Origin: Mallotus nudiflorus
Lineage: Eukaryota > Streptophyta > Magnoliopsida > Malpighiales > Euphorbiaceae
DNA length: 64,000 nucleotides
Direction: 5' to 3'
Assembly (NCBI GenBank): GCA_947683625.1
Contig: CANTUR010000793.1
Span: forward strand, 992,001-1,056,000
Of the stretch, positions 26,140-36,706 are shown one piece after another. The translations under genes were made by a program, and so were the position numbers. The notes under the pieces are model-generated. The model was not told the origin of the DNA and did no database searches. It saw nothing but the letters and a program-made list of their open reading frames with translations. The stretch's first letter is position 1, and each line of letters starts with the position of its first letter.

Positions 26140-27089
26140 AGCATAGTTTGGGCTTCCGCAACTTGTCGTTAGAAAATGACTGTCTCGCATTATATTGCTC
26201 AACCCAAAATCTGCTATCTTCACATTGCCTTTAGAATCCAAAAGCAAATTCTCAGGCTTAAGGTCACTATGGACAACCATGTTCCTATGGCAGAATTCCA
26301 TACCAGAAATTATCTACATCCAGACAATAATTTATTCAACCAAAAAAAAGTGATAAAATGAAGATAAACATAGGAAAATGCACTGCATATTACAAGCAAT
26401 TCATACCTGCTGGAAGAAATTGCGTGCCTCCTCTTCCTGTAGCCTGCCCTTCTCCACAATATAATCAAATAGCTCGCCAGACTTCACGTACTCCATCACA
26501 ACATATATATCAGTTACTGTTTCTATAACCTCATAAAGTCTTATAATGTGAGGATGCATGAACAATCTCAAAATTTTGATTCTCTTCTCACTACAAAAAG
26601 AAAAAATAAAAGGAGAAAAATAACACTATCAGCTTTGCATAAACAGCAAAACAAACTACACAATAGCAGAATTCAAAAAATCTCTTGACCTATATAAAAG
26701 GGACAAAAGAAAAGAATGAATTTCTTGTTAAAGCTTCTCTGAACAATGTCTGACCCCAAAAAATACTCACTAATACATCTTTATTGTTTTCTTCACCACA
26801 TTACAGGCCTTTTCTCAATTCCATATAATTTATAATAACAAACAAGGTACATTTCACATATACATCTAAAAGCAAGATAAGAAAAATAAAATCTGCACCT
26901 TTTTCTTCCATCTCCATGTTTTTTGATCTTTCGACGGTTAAGTATCTTGATAGCAACATTGTGGCCCGTCAAAGCATGCTCTGCAATTTTCACCTTGCCA
27001 AATGACCCAATTCCAAGAGTTTTTCCAAGTTTATAATTCGGTAAAATAACGTCAGCACTACTGCCACCTCGGTGATTTGACCCATCCAT

Positions 27090-28313
27090 TACAGCAACAT
27101 GACAATAAACTCCAGAGGTGCAGGAATATCATGTAAAAGAAACAGCAGCAGATGTTCCTTCCTAGCAGTCATTTATTTGATGATGTTGCTGAGTCATGGA
27201 CATGCGTGCAAATCTTGTTATTTTATAATTTATTTAATTTTATTTTGAATATGGTATATGGTACAAACCTCATAAATTACATTTATAATTTTTTAATACT
27301 AATTTTTATCATGTAGTTTAGTTATTCTACTTTTAGTATGCCTGTGTGACTTCAATAATCAAATGAAATAATTGTCTTAAAATAAAATTCATTTCAATTC
27401 TACTATTGATGATGATAACAAGGTTGTTAGTTTAGATGATGATAACAACGTTGTTAAATTTTAACTTATTTTGAGTTTTTTTTTTTTTTTTTTTGGATTA
27501 GACTTATAGCTTAATTAGAGTTATAATTTAATTAAATCAGTTTAACTAAGCCCCTAAGACCCAATGAAAACATTATAGATATCATAGTTTGGCAGTGCTT
27601 TGAAATATTTAATAAAGTTTTAATTTGATTAATTATCTCATCACATTGTTAATCTAATAATAATAAAATATTTAATAAAAACCCCAGCTGCAGGTAGTAA
27701 AATCAATCATTATGATATTGAATATCTTTATGTTTTTTCTGTGTGTAAATTCTTAATCATGAATGCATCAATGAAAATATAAAAATATCATTACACAAAA
27801 ATCTAAAACTAAGTATAACAACTGCTAATAAAATGTTATTTACATGAATCAAATTTTATTGATCCAAATAGTAAGTACCTCAAATTTTTTTAAATAAGGT
27901 CTTAAGTTCGAACTTTATATAATGTCTGATGGGAAAGAGCAACAGCTTATGCCCAACTCACAGAAATTATAAGAGTTTCAACTATTCCTAAATTCAAGCC
28001 AAGTGAATCCAAAGAGGGGCAAATTTCTCGTAGTGTATATATATATATATATATATATATTTCTCTTTTTGGATATGATGCCTTCAGTATCTAGTAAAAC
28101 CAATTATGACCAATAAGAAAATCATCTCCACTCTAGATGAATGCATACAAATTTCTGCAATTTTTAAGTTAGAATAACAGTTACAGAGGCTCCAAACAAA
28201 TCAAAACAAAACTTACAGAAAACATGTGCTTCTTTACAACATATTTCAAAATTGATGTAAACAACAAAACCTAAAAAATGGCAGCTACTGGAAGCATTGT
28301 TGAGTTACACATC
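27090..28313. other. intergenic between the SnRK1 pseudogene and the TMEM230-like gene
   Basis: 27090-27180 is 5' leader-like sequence of the SnRK1 pseudogene, repeated at 31049-31128. The rest is AT-rich with a duplicated GATGATGATAACAA block (27405-27450), a T18 run near 27480, a tRNA-derived-looking fragment (TTAAGTTCGAAC, about 27902) and (TA)n at 28036-28060. No gene. Confidence 0.55.
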
Positions 28314-30563
28314 TTAGTAATCTGGAATTGATCCAAATCGATATCCCTTTGCACCTCTCCATGAATAATATGCTATCCGAGTTTCATAGAAACCTGAAGC
28401 CACAAGCAAAAGAAAGTGAAATGCCAGTCAGTTGAGTTCACATCGGGAATTCATCGATGCATACAGCATCAACGCTTGAGGAATCTGAAATTCAAGGTAA
28501 CATTCTATTATATGCTGAAGATTATGTGCAAAACAAGAGAAATAATTGAAGGTTCCCAAACAGCATTGTGAAAAAAAATTACATAATAATGGCAAGACAA
28601 AGATATACAGGATGAGCACTGTAGTGTCTAACTGCATCTCAACATAAAAGACAAATTCTCTCAAGAGACTTCTTCGTACAATTAAGGTCCTATTTTGTAA
28701 GATGCTTTTATCGAGTATATCAGTGATAGGTCATGATCCCTAATTCCACAATTAAAAAACTTACAATATATCCACAATGTTTTTCTGAATTTAAGAGAAA
28801 GCCATTATCATTTCTAGCTTACTACACCAAAACTTCTTTGTTTGATTGTTTTGATCAACAATATCCTGGCGATGCATGACAAGGCAAGTTGTCTTCAAGA
28901 ATGCATCTATAGAACCACTAATAATGACAATAATATTAGATTAAGATCATTCAAGGTGTTCAGAAATCAGCTTTTTCAGAAAGTTCAAAAGAAAAAATTA
29001 ATTCAGTTTATCCTGCCATAACGTGACTATGGTCTTTCCCACCACTTTATCCTGCCATAAGGTGACTATGGTCCTTCCCACCACTTTTGACACAACAAAG
29101 AGTAGGGATCCTGATAGGAAAGGAATAGATTTCTAGAGCAGTATAACACCAACTTGTCCAACACAACTGAAGAAAAAGGGAACAAAAAATCAAACAGCCA
29201 AAGTTTCGACCACCTTACAAAAGTATAAAATGCCATTTAATTCATTAGTTATCCAATTTCTACACAAAATTCCATAAGGAAACATTATCCGCATGCACAA
29301 AAATCATCAAAATTGAATGACCAAGAAAGAATCATAGATCGCCAAAAGAACGGCTGCAGAATATCTTGCATATCATAGTTAAAGATGAAATTGATGAAAG
29401 GTAAAACATGCCTATCTTGATCAAGTTTAAATCTGATGCTTCAAGAGCAACCACACAAGACTATGATATAAAAGTGGCTTAGGGGATATTTTCTGTTCAT
29501 AAGCTATAATTTCCACAGTTTTACACTTTGAAAATCATGCATTACTTAAGGCCAAATAACCTAACGTGCCTAAACCAAAATTTGTTGGTCTGTTCCTGCT
29601 TCGACTTAGGTTCAACCCTATTAAATACCCAAATCTGAGACCAACTAGTTCTTAGGGTAATGGAAGAACACAGATGCAGGTGTCACAGAGGTAGAGGAGG
29701 TGAGAGGCCACTGCTATTATACACTCAGATCCACCTCATCTACCTATATAGGTTTTTGAAACTTGTTTAAGTAATAAAGCCACTTTACTGGTTTCATAAT
29801 GTCAAAGCCGCAAGCCAGACTTTTAACACGATAAAGATGGAAACTTCTTTTAACTTGTTGCCAAAAGTAGTATGATGTAAAAGGGCAACAAGTACAGCAG
29901 CAAGGTGCCTTAGAGAGAAGATGAAAATTATAATTTAGCTAACAGATAGACATAATAAGCAAAAATGCTCATTGAGTATTTATCTAACTTCTGAAGAGGC
30001 ACAACATCCCAGATTATTCACAAAGTGAAGAAGGCACAAAGCAGTTAAAGTGAACAGGTTTAAACAATAGAAAGCATCTTAAAAATCCCACTCTCTACAA
30101 TGATTGAATGAATTTTTTATTGAACATAAACCTATTTTCAATCCAGGATAACCTGTTCTCGAATCAATGAACATATTCCAATTTACACATAAAGACTAGA
30201 ACAAGTAAACATTTCCCAGGCTCATTTACCAAAACACAAATATTTCACTCATAGTCACCATAAACAATATACAATCACTTACCCATTACGTTTCAACATA
30301 CCTGGCATGAAAGAAAGGATTCCAAGCGCCAAGAGACCATAAGCTTGTGACTTCTCTCCACCCATATGACCAGTCAAGATGAAGAATGAAAGAAAGAGAA
30401 GTAAGGACCCAAGACAGAGCAAAAAGAGTGCAAGGGCAATGGATTTCCAAGGGATTTTATCATAAGCTCCAGGTTTATACTTGAATCGAGGATCATGTCT
30501 GACAGTGTCATAATCATCATCAACAGGAAGAGGAGAATAACCAGCATTACGCCTAGCTGTCAT
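28314..30563 (-). CDS. TMEM230/DUF872-family membrane protein (intact)
   Basis: Two coding exons on the minus strand: 30563-30302 (ATG to donor CCAG|GTATG) and 28393-28314 (acceptor TTCAG|GTTTC to TAA), 342 nt, 113 residues, uninterrupted. It starts MTARRNAGYSPLP, then an acidic segment and DPRFKYKPGAYDKIPWKSIA. A hydrophobic helix LALFLLCLGSLLLFLSFFIL follows, then TGHMGGEKSQAYGLLALGIL (second helix), FYETRIAYYSWRGAKGYRFG and SIPDY. Two transmembrane segments and this conserved ending are the hallmarks of plant TMEM230-like (DUF872) proteins; animal TMEM230 is linked to vesicle trafficking. The start is the first ATG after a leader exon. The 1.9-kb coding intron and the 1.0-kb leader intron hold repeats and an SnRK1 fragment. 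This is the only gene here without lesions. Confidence 0.93.
29007..29084. repeat. 39-bp tandem duplication in the TMEM230-like intron
   Basis: Two copies with period 39 (TTTATCCTGCCATAA...GTGACTATGGTC...), differing at two or three bases. Confidence 0.85.
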
Positions 30564-31840
30564 ATATATTTTGCAGGTACTTCTAAATATCCTGAGCTGA
30601 AAAATAAATAATAAAATTTCTTCAGACATCATATAAACAACCAAATTTCTTCAGACATCATATAAACAACCACATAAACAGATTATGCAGGAAAAAAAAA
30701 AAAAAAACACCATAATCAATTCACACACACCAGAAGAAACATGCCAACAAGGTAATATTACATCATAAATAACAGGTGGGTATTCATTTAATTATGCAAA
30801 GAGCTGAGTACACTACTGTTGCTACACATAATTAAGCAAATTATTAATTAATTTTCCTGTTACTGATTAGAATCAGAACCAGCATAATGACCCAATTCCA
30901 AAAGTTCTTCCAAGTTTATAGTTCGATAAAATAACATCAGCGCTATTGCCACCTCTGTGATTTGACCCATCCATTTTCCTATAAAATAAGTATGAAATAA
31001 AAGAAATAAAACAAACAGCGCTCCAACAAAAACAAATACATTATATCAACATGACAATAAACTCCAGAGCTGCAAGAATATCATGTGAAAGAAACAGCAG
31101 CAGATGTTCCTTCCTAGCAGTCATTTATAACAAATTTCTTCTCAAACGATTACACAACATCATGTGCCTTTCAATAAAATTTCTTATGATCATTCATTTT
31201 TTCCTCATCCTTACATAATGTCATAATCTAAGCACAAACAAGGATGAGATGACAAGGCTTCTTGGGCACTTTTAACAGTGACAAACCATAATACAACAGA
31301 ATCAATAAAAAAAAAATGCATTATTTTCACAATCCAACAAAAATGAAACAAACGTCGTAAACTAATAAATACTGCAAAATCAATAACATGATTACTTCAA
31401 TCACAACATGCACTAACAAATCCACAATCAAAACTCCAATTTTTTCCATTAACATTAAAATTTTAATGAATTGCAGCTAGAATAATAATAATAATAAATT
31501 CATTAAAAAAGCAATTCCTCAAAACCCTCGATTTACATAAATCTTAGAAACGGAAAAGCAACAAAAAAAAAACCGTAAAAATTGAACTTCAAATTCAGAG
31601 CAGAGACTTACCGATAAACGGAGAATCAAAAGGGCCAAAAGCAACAAAACAATAATCGAACTAGAACAGAATATAGAGAAAGAAAGATTGAAAAAAAAAA
31701 TTCAAGAGGTTGGATAGTGATTAAGAACACTAATCATGGATTAAAAACGAAAAACCCAATCGAATTTTTTCATTTTTCTGATTTTTTTGGGTTAATTTTG
31801 AGGGAGGTTCCTTTGTGTTGGTTGATTGTACGTGAGGTGT
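30564..31840 (-). other. 5' leader of the TMEM230-like gene (leader exon, intron)
   Basis: An acceptor TTTTTCAG|CTCAGG at 30597 gives a leader part 30596-30564 just before the ATG. A clear donor ATCG|GTAAGTC lies at 31612/31611. The first leader exon then spans about 31840-31612 and the leader intron 31611-30597 (1,015 bp). The transcription start is not defined; it lies within the pyrimidine-rich stretch near 31800-31850. A 27-bp direct repeat (AAATTTCTTCAGACATCATA twice) lies at 30613-30673 inside the intron. Confidence 0.6.
30888..31128 (-). pseudogene. second partial copy of SnRK1 alpha exon 1 and leader
   Basis: The minus strand reads MDGSNHRGGNSADVILSNYK, LGRTFGIGS from ATG 30974, then loses similarity. 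Upstream, 31049-31128 closely matches 27098-27175 (leader of the SnRK1 pseudogene), but here about 70 bp lie between leader and ATG that the other copy lacks. It sits in the leader intron of the TMEM230-like gene, same strand. It is a fragment of a local duplication and cannot encode a kinase. Confidence 0.85.
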
Positions 31841-33488
31841 GAACTCTAGATTCTCAGAGAACGCTTATAAATGTGTTAATTGGCACATTATTCTTCAAGC
31901 TCTTGATCCTTCCACCTACATATATACATAAATGTGTCAATTGGCACATTATTTTCAAGTAAAATAATGAACAACTACAATATATTTATATTATCAAGGA
32001 AAAAAAAACCAAACATAAATTTAGAATTGTCTCTTTAATTCCCAAATATTATCAAGTCCTTTAATTCCCAAACATGACTTTTACATCTTTTCAGAATTGT
32101 AGCGATTCAGAGTATCCACAAGAGAGCAGGCAATGCAGCACAAGTGAGACAGACCCATAAGTTTTTCAGTTCCCACATATGGAAGCAAAGCAGAAGTCCA
32201 TGAGTTCCCAAATATGATTTTTGCATCTTTTCAGACTTGTAGAGATTCAGAGTAAATTTATTTTAAATTTTGAACCCTATATTTTCAAAACCAAGACAAT
32301 GCAAGTATGATTTCTCAGATAAGATGGAAAAGCTACATTCAGTCAAAACCACAATCACAATCATAGTTATTAAAGGCAAAAGGCGCAAAGGGCTCTTTGA
32401 GCTTAGGCACAAGGCGCAAGGCGCAGGCTCACACCTGGGTGACATAAGGCACAAAAGAGAAGAAAATTAAAAAATATATAAAAAATTATATCAAATTGGC
32501 TGAATGAAATGTTTATATGGTTCCTTACATATACAAATCAACGCTAGAAATTTGTAGATGAAGAAACAATTAAAGAAATTAGCAAAAAAAACAGCTGTAA
32601 AGTAAAACATTACTGAGGCAGTAAGGTGCGCACCTCATTAACATTGCCCGTCTTTTATTGTTTGAGGCACTAGGGCTTGTGCCTGGTGAGCCTTGCGCCT
32701 CATACAAACACATAATAAGTGTCACCAGCAGAGGTTTCCTAGACGTAAAGACCAAAAAAAAGAGCATTCATCTAAATGCAACGTAAAGAAGTGCCCAATA
32801 ATCACCATCAGCAAAGAAGACGACCATCAACAAGCTAATTTTTTTTTCAAAACAAGCAATGAACCTTTATGATAAATATTTTTTTTTCACAAGGGTCTGA
32901 AATTGGCTTTTGCATATTTCAGCTTTTTCAATTTTATTAAAAAAAAAAAAAACTATAGGGGCTACTTACATATGCCATAGATACAGTACAACAACATAGA
33001 GCAATAATAGTTAATTAATCTGTAAAATCTCAACAACAATTCACTATCATATCACAAACAAAACCAACTGAATTCTCCAAATTAGTTAATTAGTCCAATT
33101 TGCACTGGCAGTGTTTGCTAAACAACTCATCAGGTATTAGCTAGCTTTATCCATTTCCATTCGAAGTACAGTACTGCTCTTGCAAATGACAGCATGAAAA
33201 TTTAATGCATTTCATGGATTTTGAGATCGTGTATGAACCATTTTGTTAATCAACTAAAACAGACAGAATCATGCATTTCATGGATTTTCACTTTTAATCT
33301 CAATCTGATGAAGAGTGTATACCTTTTTTTTATCAGCTAGAAGAGATTAGCCTCCCACCTTCTGCAGTTTCTGCTTTCTGGTTCAGGACAGACGAACGAG
33401 CACGTCGCTGCAATGGACTGGTGATAGACGGAGTGGTGCGAGACGAAGAGAACGGCTGAACTGGTGGGGGACGGAGTGGTGCGATCTG
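31841..33488. other. intergenic; direct repeats, no gene
   Basis: A 30-bp block AAATGTGT(T/C)AATTGGCACA is repeated at about 31869 and 31930. A 37-bp block with GCATCTTTTCAGA(A/C)TTGTAG is repeated at about 32091 and 32222. 33400-33488 is GC-rich (GGAGTGGTGCGAGACG...) and resembles 63073-63135 in the same orientation. Confidence 0.55.
32368..32702. mobile_element. GC-rich inverted-repeat element (MITE-like), second family member
   Basis: Begins AAAGGCAAAAGGCGCAAAGG, with GGCACAAGGCGCAAGGCGC, and ends ...GGTGAGCCTTGCGCCTCA. Shares GTGCGC(A/C)CTCATTAA, GGCACTAGGGCTTGTGCC-type segments with 25053-25384. No clear target duplication. Confidence 0.45.
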
Positions 33489-35370
33489 GGGTTATTTACC
33501 AATTTGTGTGAAATGATAAACAATTTCCCATTTTAGGGTAATTGGAAAACTAATTCCTTTATTTTTTTTATTTAAAAAAATCCTAGCCATTGATACCGGT
33601 GGTATGACTAGTATCAAATTGTCTGCGGTAGTGGTGATAAAGCCAAGTCAGCACTACATAGCAGCTACTTTTTTTTTGGTTAGAGGCCCTATGCTAATGT
33701 CGAACCCATTTCCCATGGTATTGTAGGTGTGTCTGTCTCGTCTTCTCGAAACAGAGATTTTCTCTTGCCAGATGAAAAAATTTATTCCTCCCACCACTTA
33801 AAAGCTTTCTTGCATTGAACAAAAGTTCCTCCTCACAGACGCTCACTTCCTTAAGCTCCCTCTCAAAACTCTCCTTTCCTCTCTATTTCTTTTCTTGTTT
33901 GTTTGAGCCTTTTTTTTTTTTCAGCTTAATCATCTTTCCACAAGTTTTTTTAAAAAATAATTTTTAATTGATGTATTATTATATTTAAGTAATTCATTTT
34001 TTTTATTAAGAGAAAAAAATGTAAATTATTTTGGTTTGAAATGTATGAAATTTTGTTTAAAAAATATTGTTGCATTTTTTACAAAAATTGCTATATTGAT
34101 GCATGTATAGAAATTGTTATATTTTTTTTATAAAATTTTGTTTATATAATTAGTCAATATATTATAATTAGTAGCTTATATGATTTAGTTTTTATTTAGT
34201 TTTTATTAGGTGTGTTTGCGGAAATGAAAATTAATAGCTATAAAAGGTATATATTTTTAATAATTAATATATTGATGCACAAAAAAGTTGTTATATTTTT
34301 TTATTGTTATGAATATTGGTAGATATAATTGTTGTTATGAATATTGTTAGATATAATTGTTGTGTAAAAATTTTTTTATTGGTTAATTAATTAGATACTA
34401 AGAATAATTTATATGATTTATTTTTTATATAAGTTTTGTTTATGTAGTAAATAAAATTTATATTTTGATAGCATGTAGTTAACATTTTTATATGTAGTTT
34501 TATTTTGTTATTTTTTTTTTGAAAATTATGTATTTTGTTAATTCATTATATTGTAAGATTAATATAAAAAAACATTTAGTTAATATTGTTGTCTATTGTC
34601 TTATATATGTTGGAATTACTTTAAAAATTATTTATATTATTAATTTTATAATTATTTTATACAAATTAATGTGTAGGTAATTAGTAAGAAAAAAATTGTT
34701 ATTAGTAATAATTTTTTGAAATTTAGTAAAAATATTTAATTAGTTAATCATAAAAATTAATAAAAAAATATGTATTTAGGTAGTTAGTACAAATATGTAA
34801 TTTGTTTATTTAATTAGATAATAAGTAAAATTTATGTCATCTCTTATTTATATAAGTGTTGTTATATAGTTAATTAATTAATATTCTTATAGCATGTAGT
34901 TTTTTTAAAAAAATTATTTATAAAAAAATATTTTAGTGAAAATATTTGTTACCTTATAAATTTAGATAGTGTCTTATATATTATATGAATGTTTTGTTGT
35001 GTAAAATACATGCTTTTAATATGTTGATTATTTATAGCATGTCTTATTTATATGATGAGAAGTGATGAAGTTAAAAAATTATTTTTATAATTACATTGTT
35101 GTTAAACCTTCTTTGTACCAAAATGCATTTAGTTATTCGTTAAAATACATATTTAGTAAAAATATGTAATTTGTTGTGAAACATTTTACTAACAAAATTG
35201 TATTTTTTTTTATTGACTTTTATATTATGTTGTTAATATAAATTGTTAGATAAACAAAATGATTAGATACTTAGTTTTGCAAAAATAATGTAATTAGCTA
35301 GGGTTTAAAATGTGGATGCAAAACGTTATCTCATATTGTTGTCATTATTTCCTTAATGTGTTTAAGAAGA
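33489..35370. other. MULE left end and AT-rich non-coding lead
   Basis: Terminal repeat, a hairpin-like GATACCGGTGGTATGACTAGTATC near 33595, a pyrimidine-rich leader-like stretch at 33740-33930 and then about 1.4 kb of T/A-rich sequence without a gene. Confidence 0.5.
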
Positions 35371-35907
35371 ATGTCGTATGTCAAGCGAATGCAATAAATC
35401 AATGACTATAGAGAGTTACACAAAAATAGACCTCGTCGTATTAGGGCTTGGATATTTAGTACTCCTCATGTTTGTAGAACTCGGGAACAACGAGAAAGAA
35501 TTATATAATTAACCAATGAACTCATTGTATGAAAAAAGAAACTTGAGCATACATTGTGCGAATATGTCCGAATAGTGAACCAAAAAATTGAAGAACTTAT
35601 TAGGATGAATGAAACAAATAAGTGGTTTGCGTTATGATATACATTATCCGATGAATATAGTCAACGTTTTACAAAAATTTAGGCTAAAAGTGATGGGACT
35701 TTGTCCTACAATGAATATGTATATTTATTATAGGAGGACGACGTTTGACACAATTTAAATAGGACTTCCAAACTTGCTAATAGTCCAAACATTCGTCTTG
35801 CAAAATGTCCTAATGATGATTTTCCTTAGTTGAAAAAAATAACCACAAGTATTATGGATAGAGAAAAAATTGAAGAGTCAATGCTGAGGGCAATTAGGTT
35901 TAGGTGA
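35371..35907 (+). pseudogene. MULE accessory frame A, unrecognised protein
   Basis: One 179-codon frame from ATG (35371) to TGA (35907). It has no indel over its length but about ten internal stops. It reads MSYVKRMQ, stop, INDYRELHKNRPRRIRAWIF, HVCRTREQRERII, KKKLEHTLCEYVRIVNQKIE, ELIRMNETNKWFA and NSPNIRLAKCPNDDFP. There is a basic N-terminal part, then a likely amphipathic or coiled-coil stretch with charged heptads. Most stops (TAA, TAG, TGA) stand where Gln or Trp would be one transition away. I do not recognise the family. The frame kept its register while losing codons, which suggests it was once a translated gene of the element. Confidence 0.45.
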
Positions 35908-36706
35908 TAGATATAATAATGTCATCATGTAAGGATTATTTGTACATATTTTTTTAAATGTTAATAAAATTCATGGTGCATTATTTAATGTATGATCAAA
36001 TGAAATATATACATATATGATATAGACACCTATTTAAGCAATATTTTACTGTTTTTTGTTACATATAATTGGTCAATTAAAATTATAGTGTTGGTAAAAT
36101 TAAATTCTCTCATTTATTCTTAATTATTGAGTTTAAAATTATAATTTATATAAATAACAACTATTTCATTATTTGTTAAGTAGTTAAAAAAAATTTCATT
36201 ATTTGTCTATGTTCTAGTTAAACACTTTTTATATATTTATTTATGGAATATCTCTTATTTATGTTGTTATATATTATTTAATTTTATTTTGTAGACGGTG
36301 ATATCGAGGACGTAACTTGTAAAGTTATATAGCTATGTTCAAGTAATTTCAATTTGATGCATATATTCTTTATTGGTAAAAATTTGTGTATGTTTTTTAC
36401 ATATAATGAATCGGTAAAATAGTAATGGAAATTTAAACATTTTTTGGTTGATATAATTATGATATATTCAAATTTGATATCATGTTTTATTTCTATTCCA
36501 TACCAATTAGGAATAGTTGTTGTGATCATTTTTATTTGATTCCATAGATTGAAAAATTTACATGACATAGTTAGATGAAAAAAAATATTTATTGGCCATA
36601 AAATTAGTGACTTAAAAAATAGTTAATTATTTTTGTAGATAGAAAAAATTATATTCATTACATATAATGAAAAAATTATTCTAATAAGTATTTATATTAG
36701 GCCGAA
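35908..36706. other. non-coding spacer between frame A and the transposase
   Basis: AT-rich, no supported gene; may contain introns or promoter of the transposase gene. Confidence 0.5.

Larger units (their letters stand above)
21944..27089 (-). pseudogene. SnRK1 alpha (KIN10-type) unprocessed pseudogene
   Basis: Ten coding exons on the minus strand with consensus splice sites: 27089-26899, 26590-26407, 26313-26131, 25910-25781, 24982-24797, 23766-23677, 23582-23499, 23095-22955, 22633-22392, 22058-21944. SnRK1 alpha is the plant SNF1/AMPK energy-sensing kinase. Visible: start MDGSNHRGGSSADVILPNYK, P-loop GIGSFGKVK, VAIK lysine, DFG, T-loop TSCGSPNYAAPE, the UBA segment in exon 6 and the KA1 region in exons 9-10. 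Lesions: one extra A in exon 1; one A missing at the start of exon 2 (frame restored, but the alpha-C RREI Glu is lost); HRD changed to HSD (exon 3); a 2-base deletion in exon 4; TGA in exon 7 (YYL*LDN); one C missing in exon 9; one C extra in exon 10. It is also disturbed by 72-bp repeats after exon 3. Several indels lie in homopolymers, so sequencing error is an alternative for some, but not for the TGA or HSD. Confidence 0.88.
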
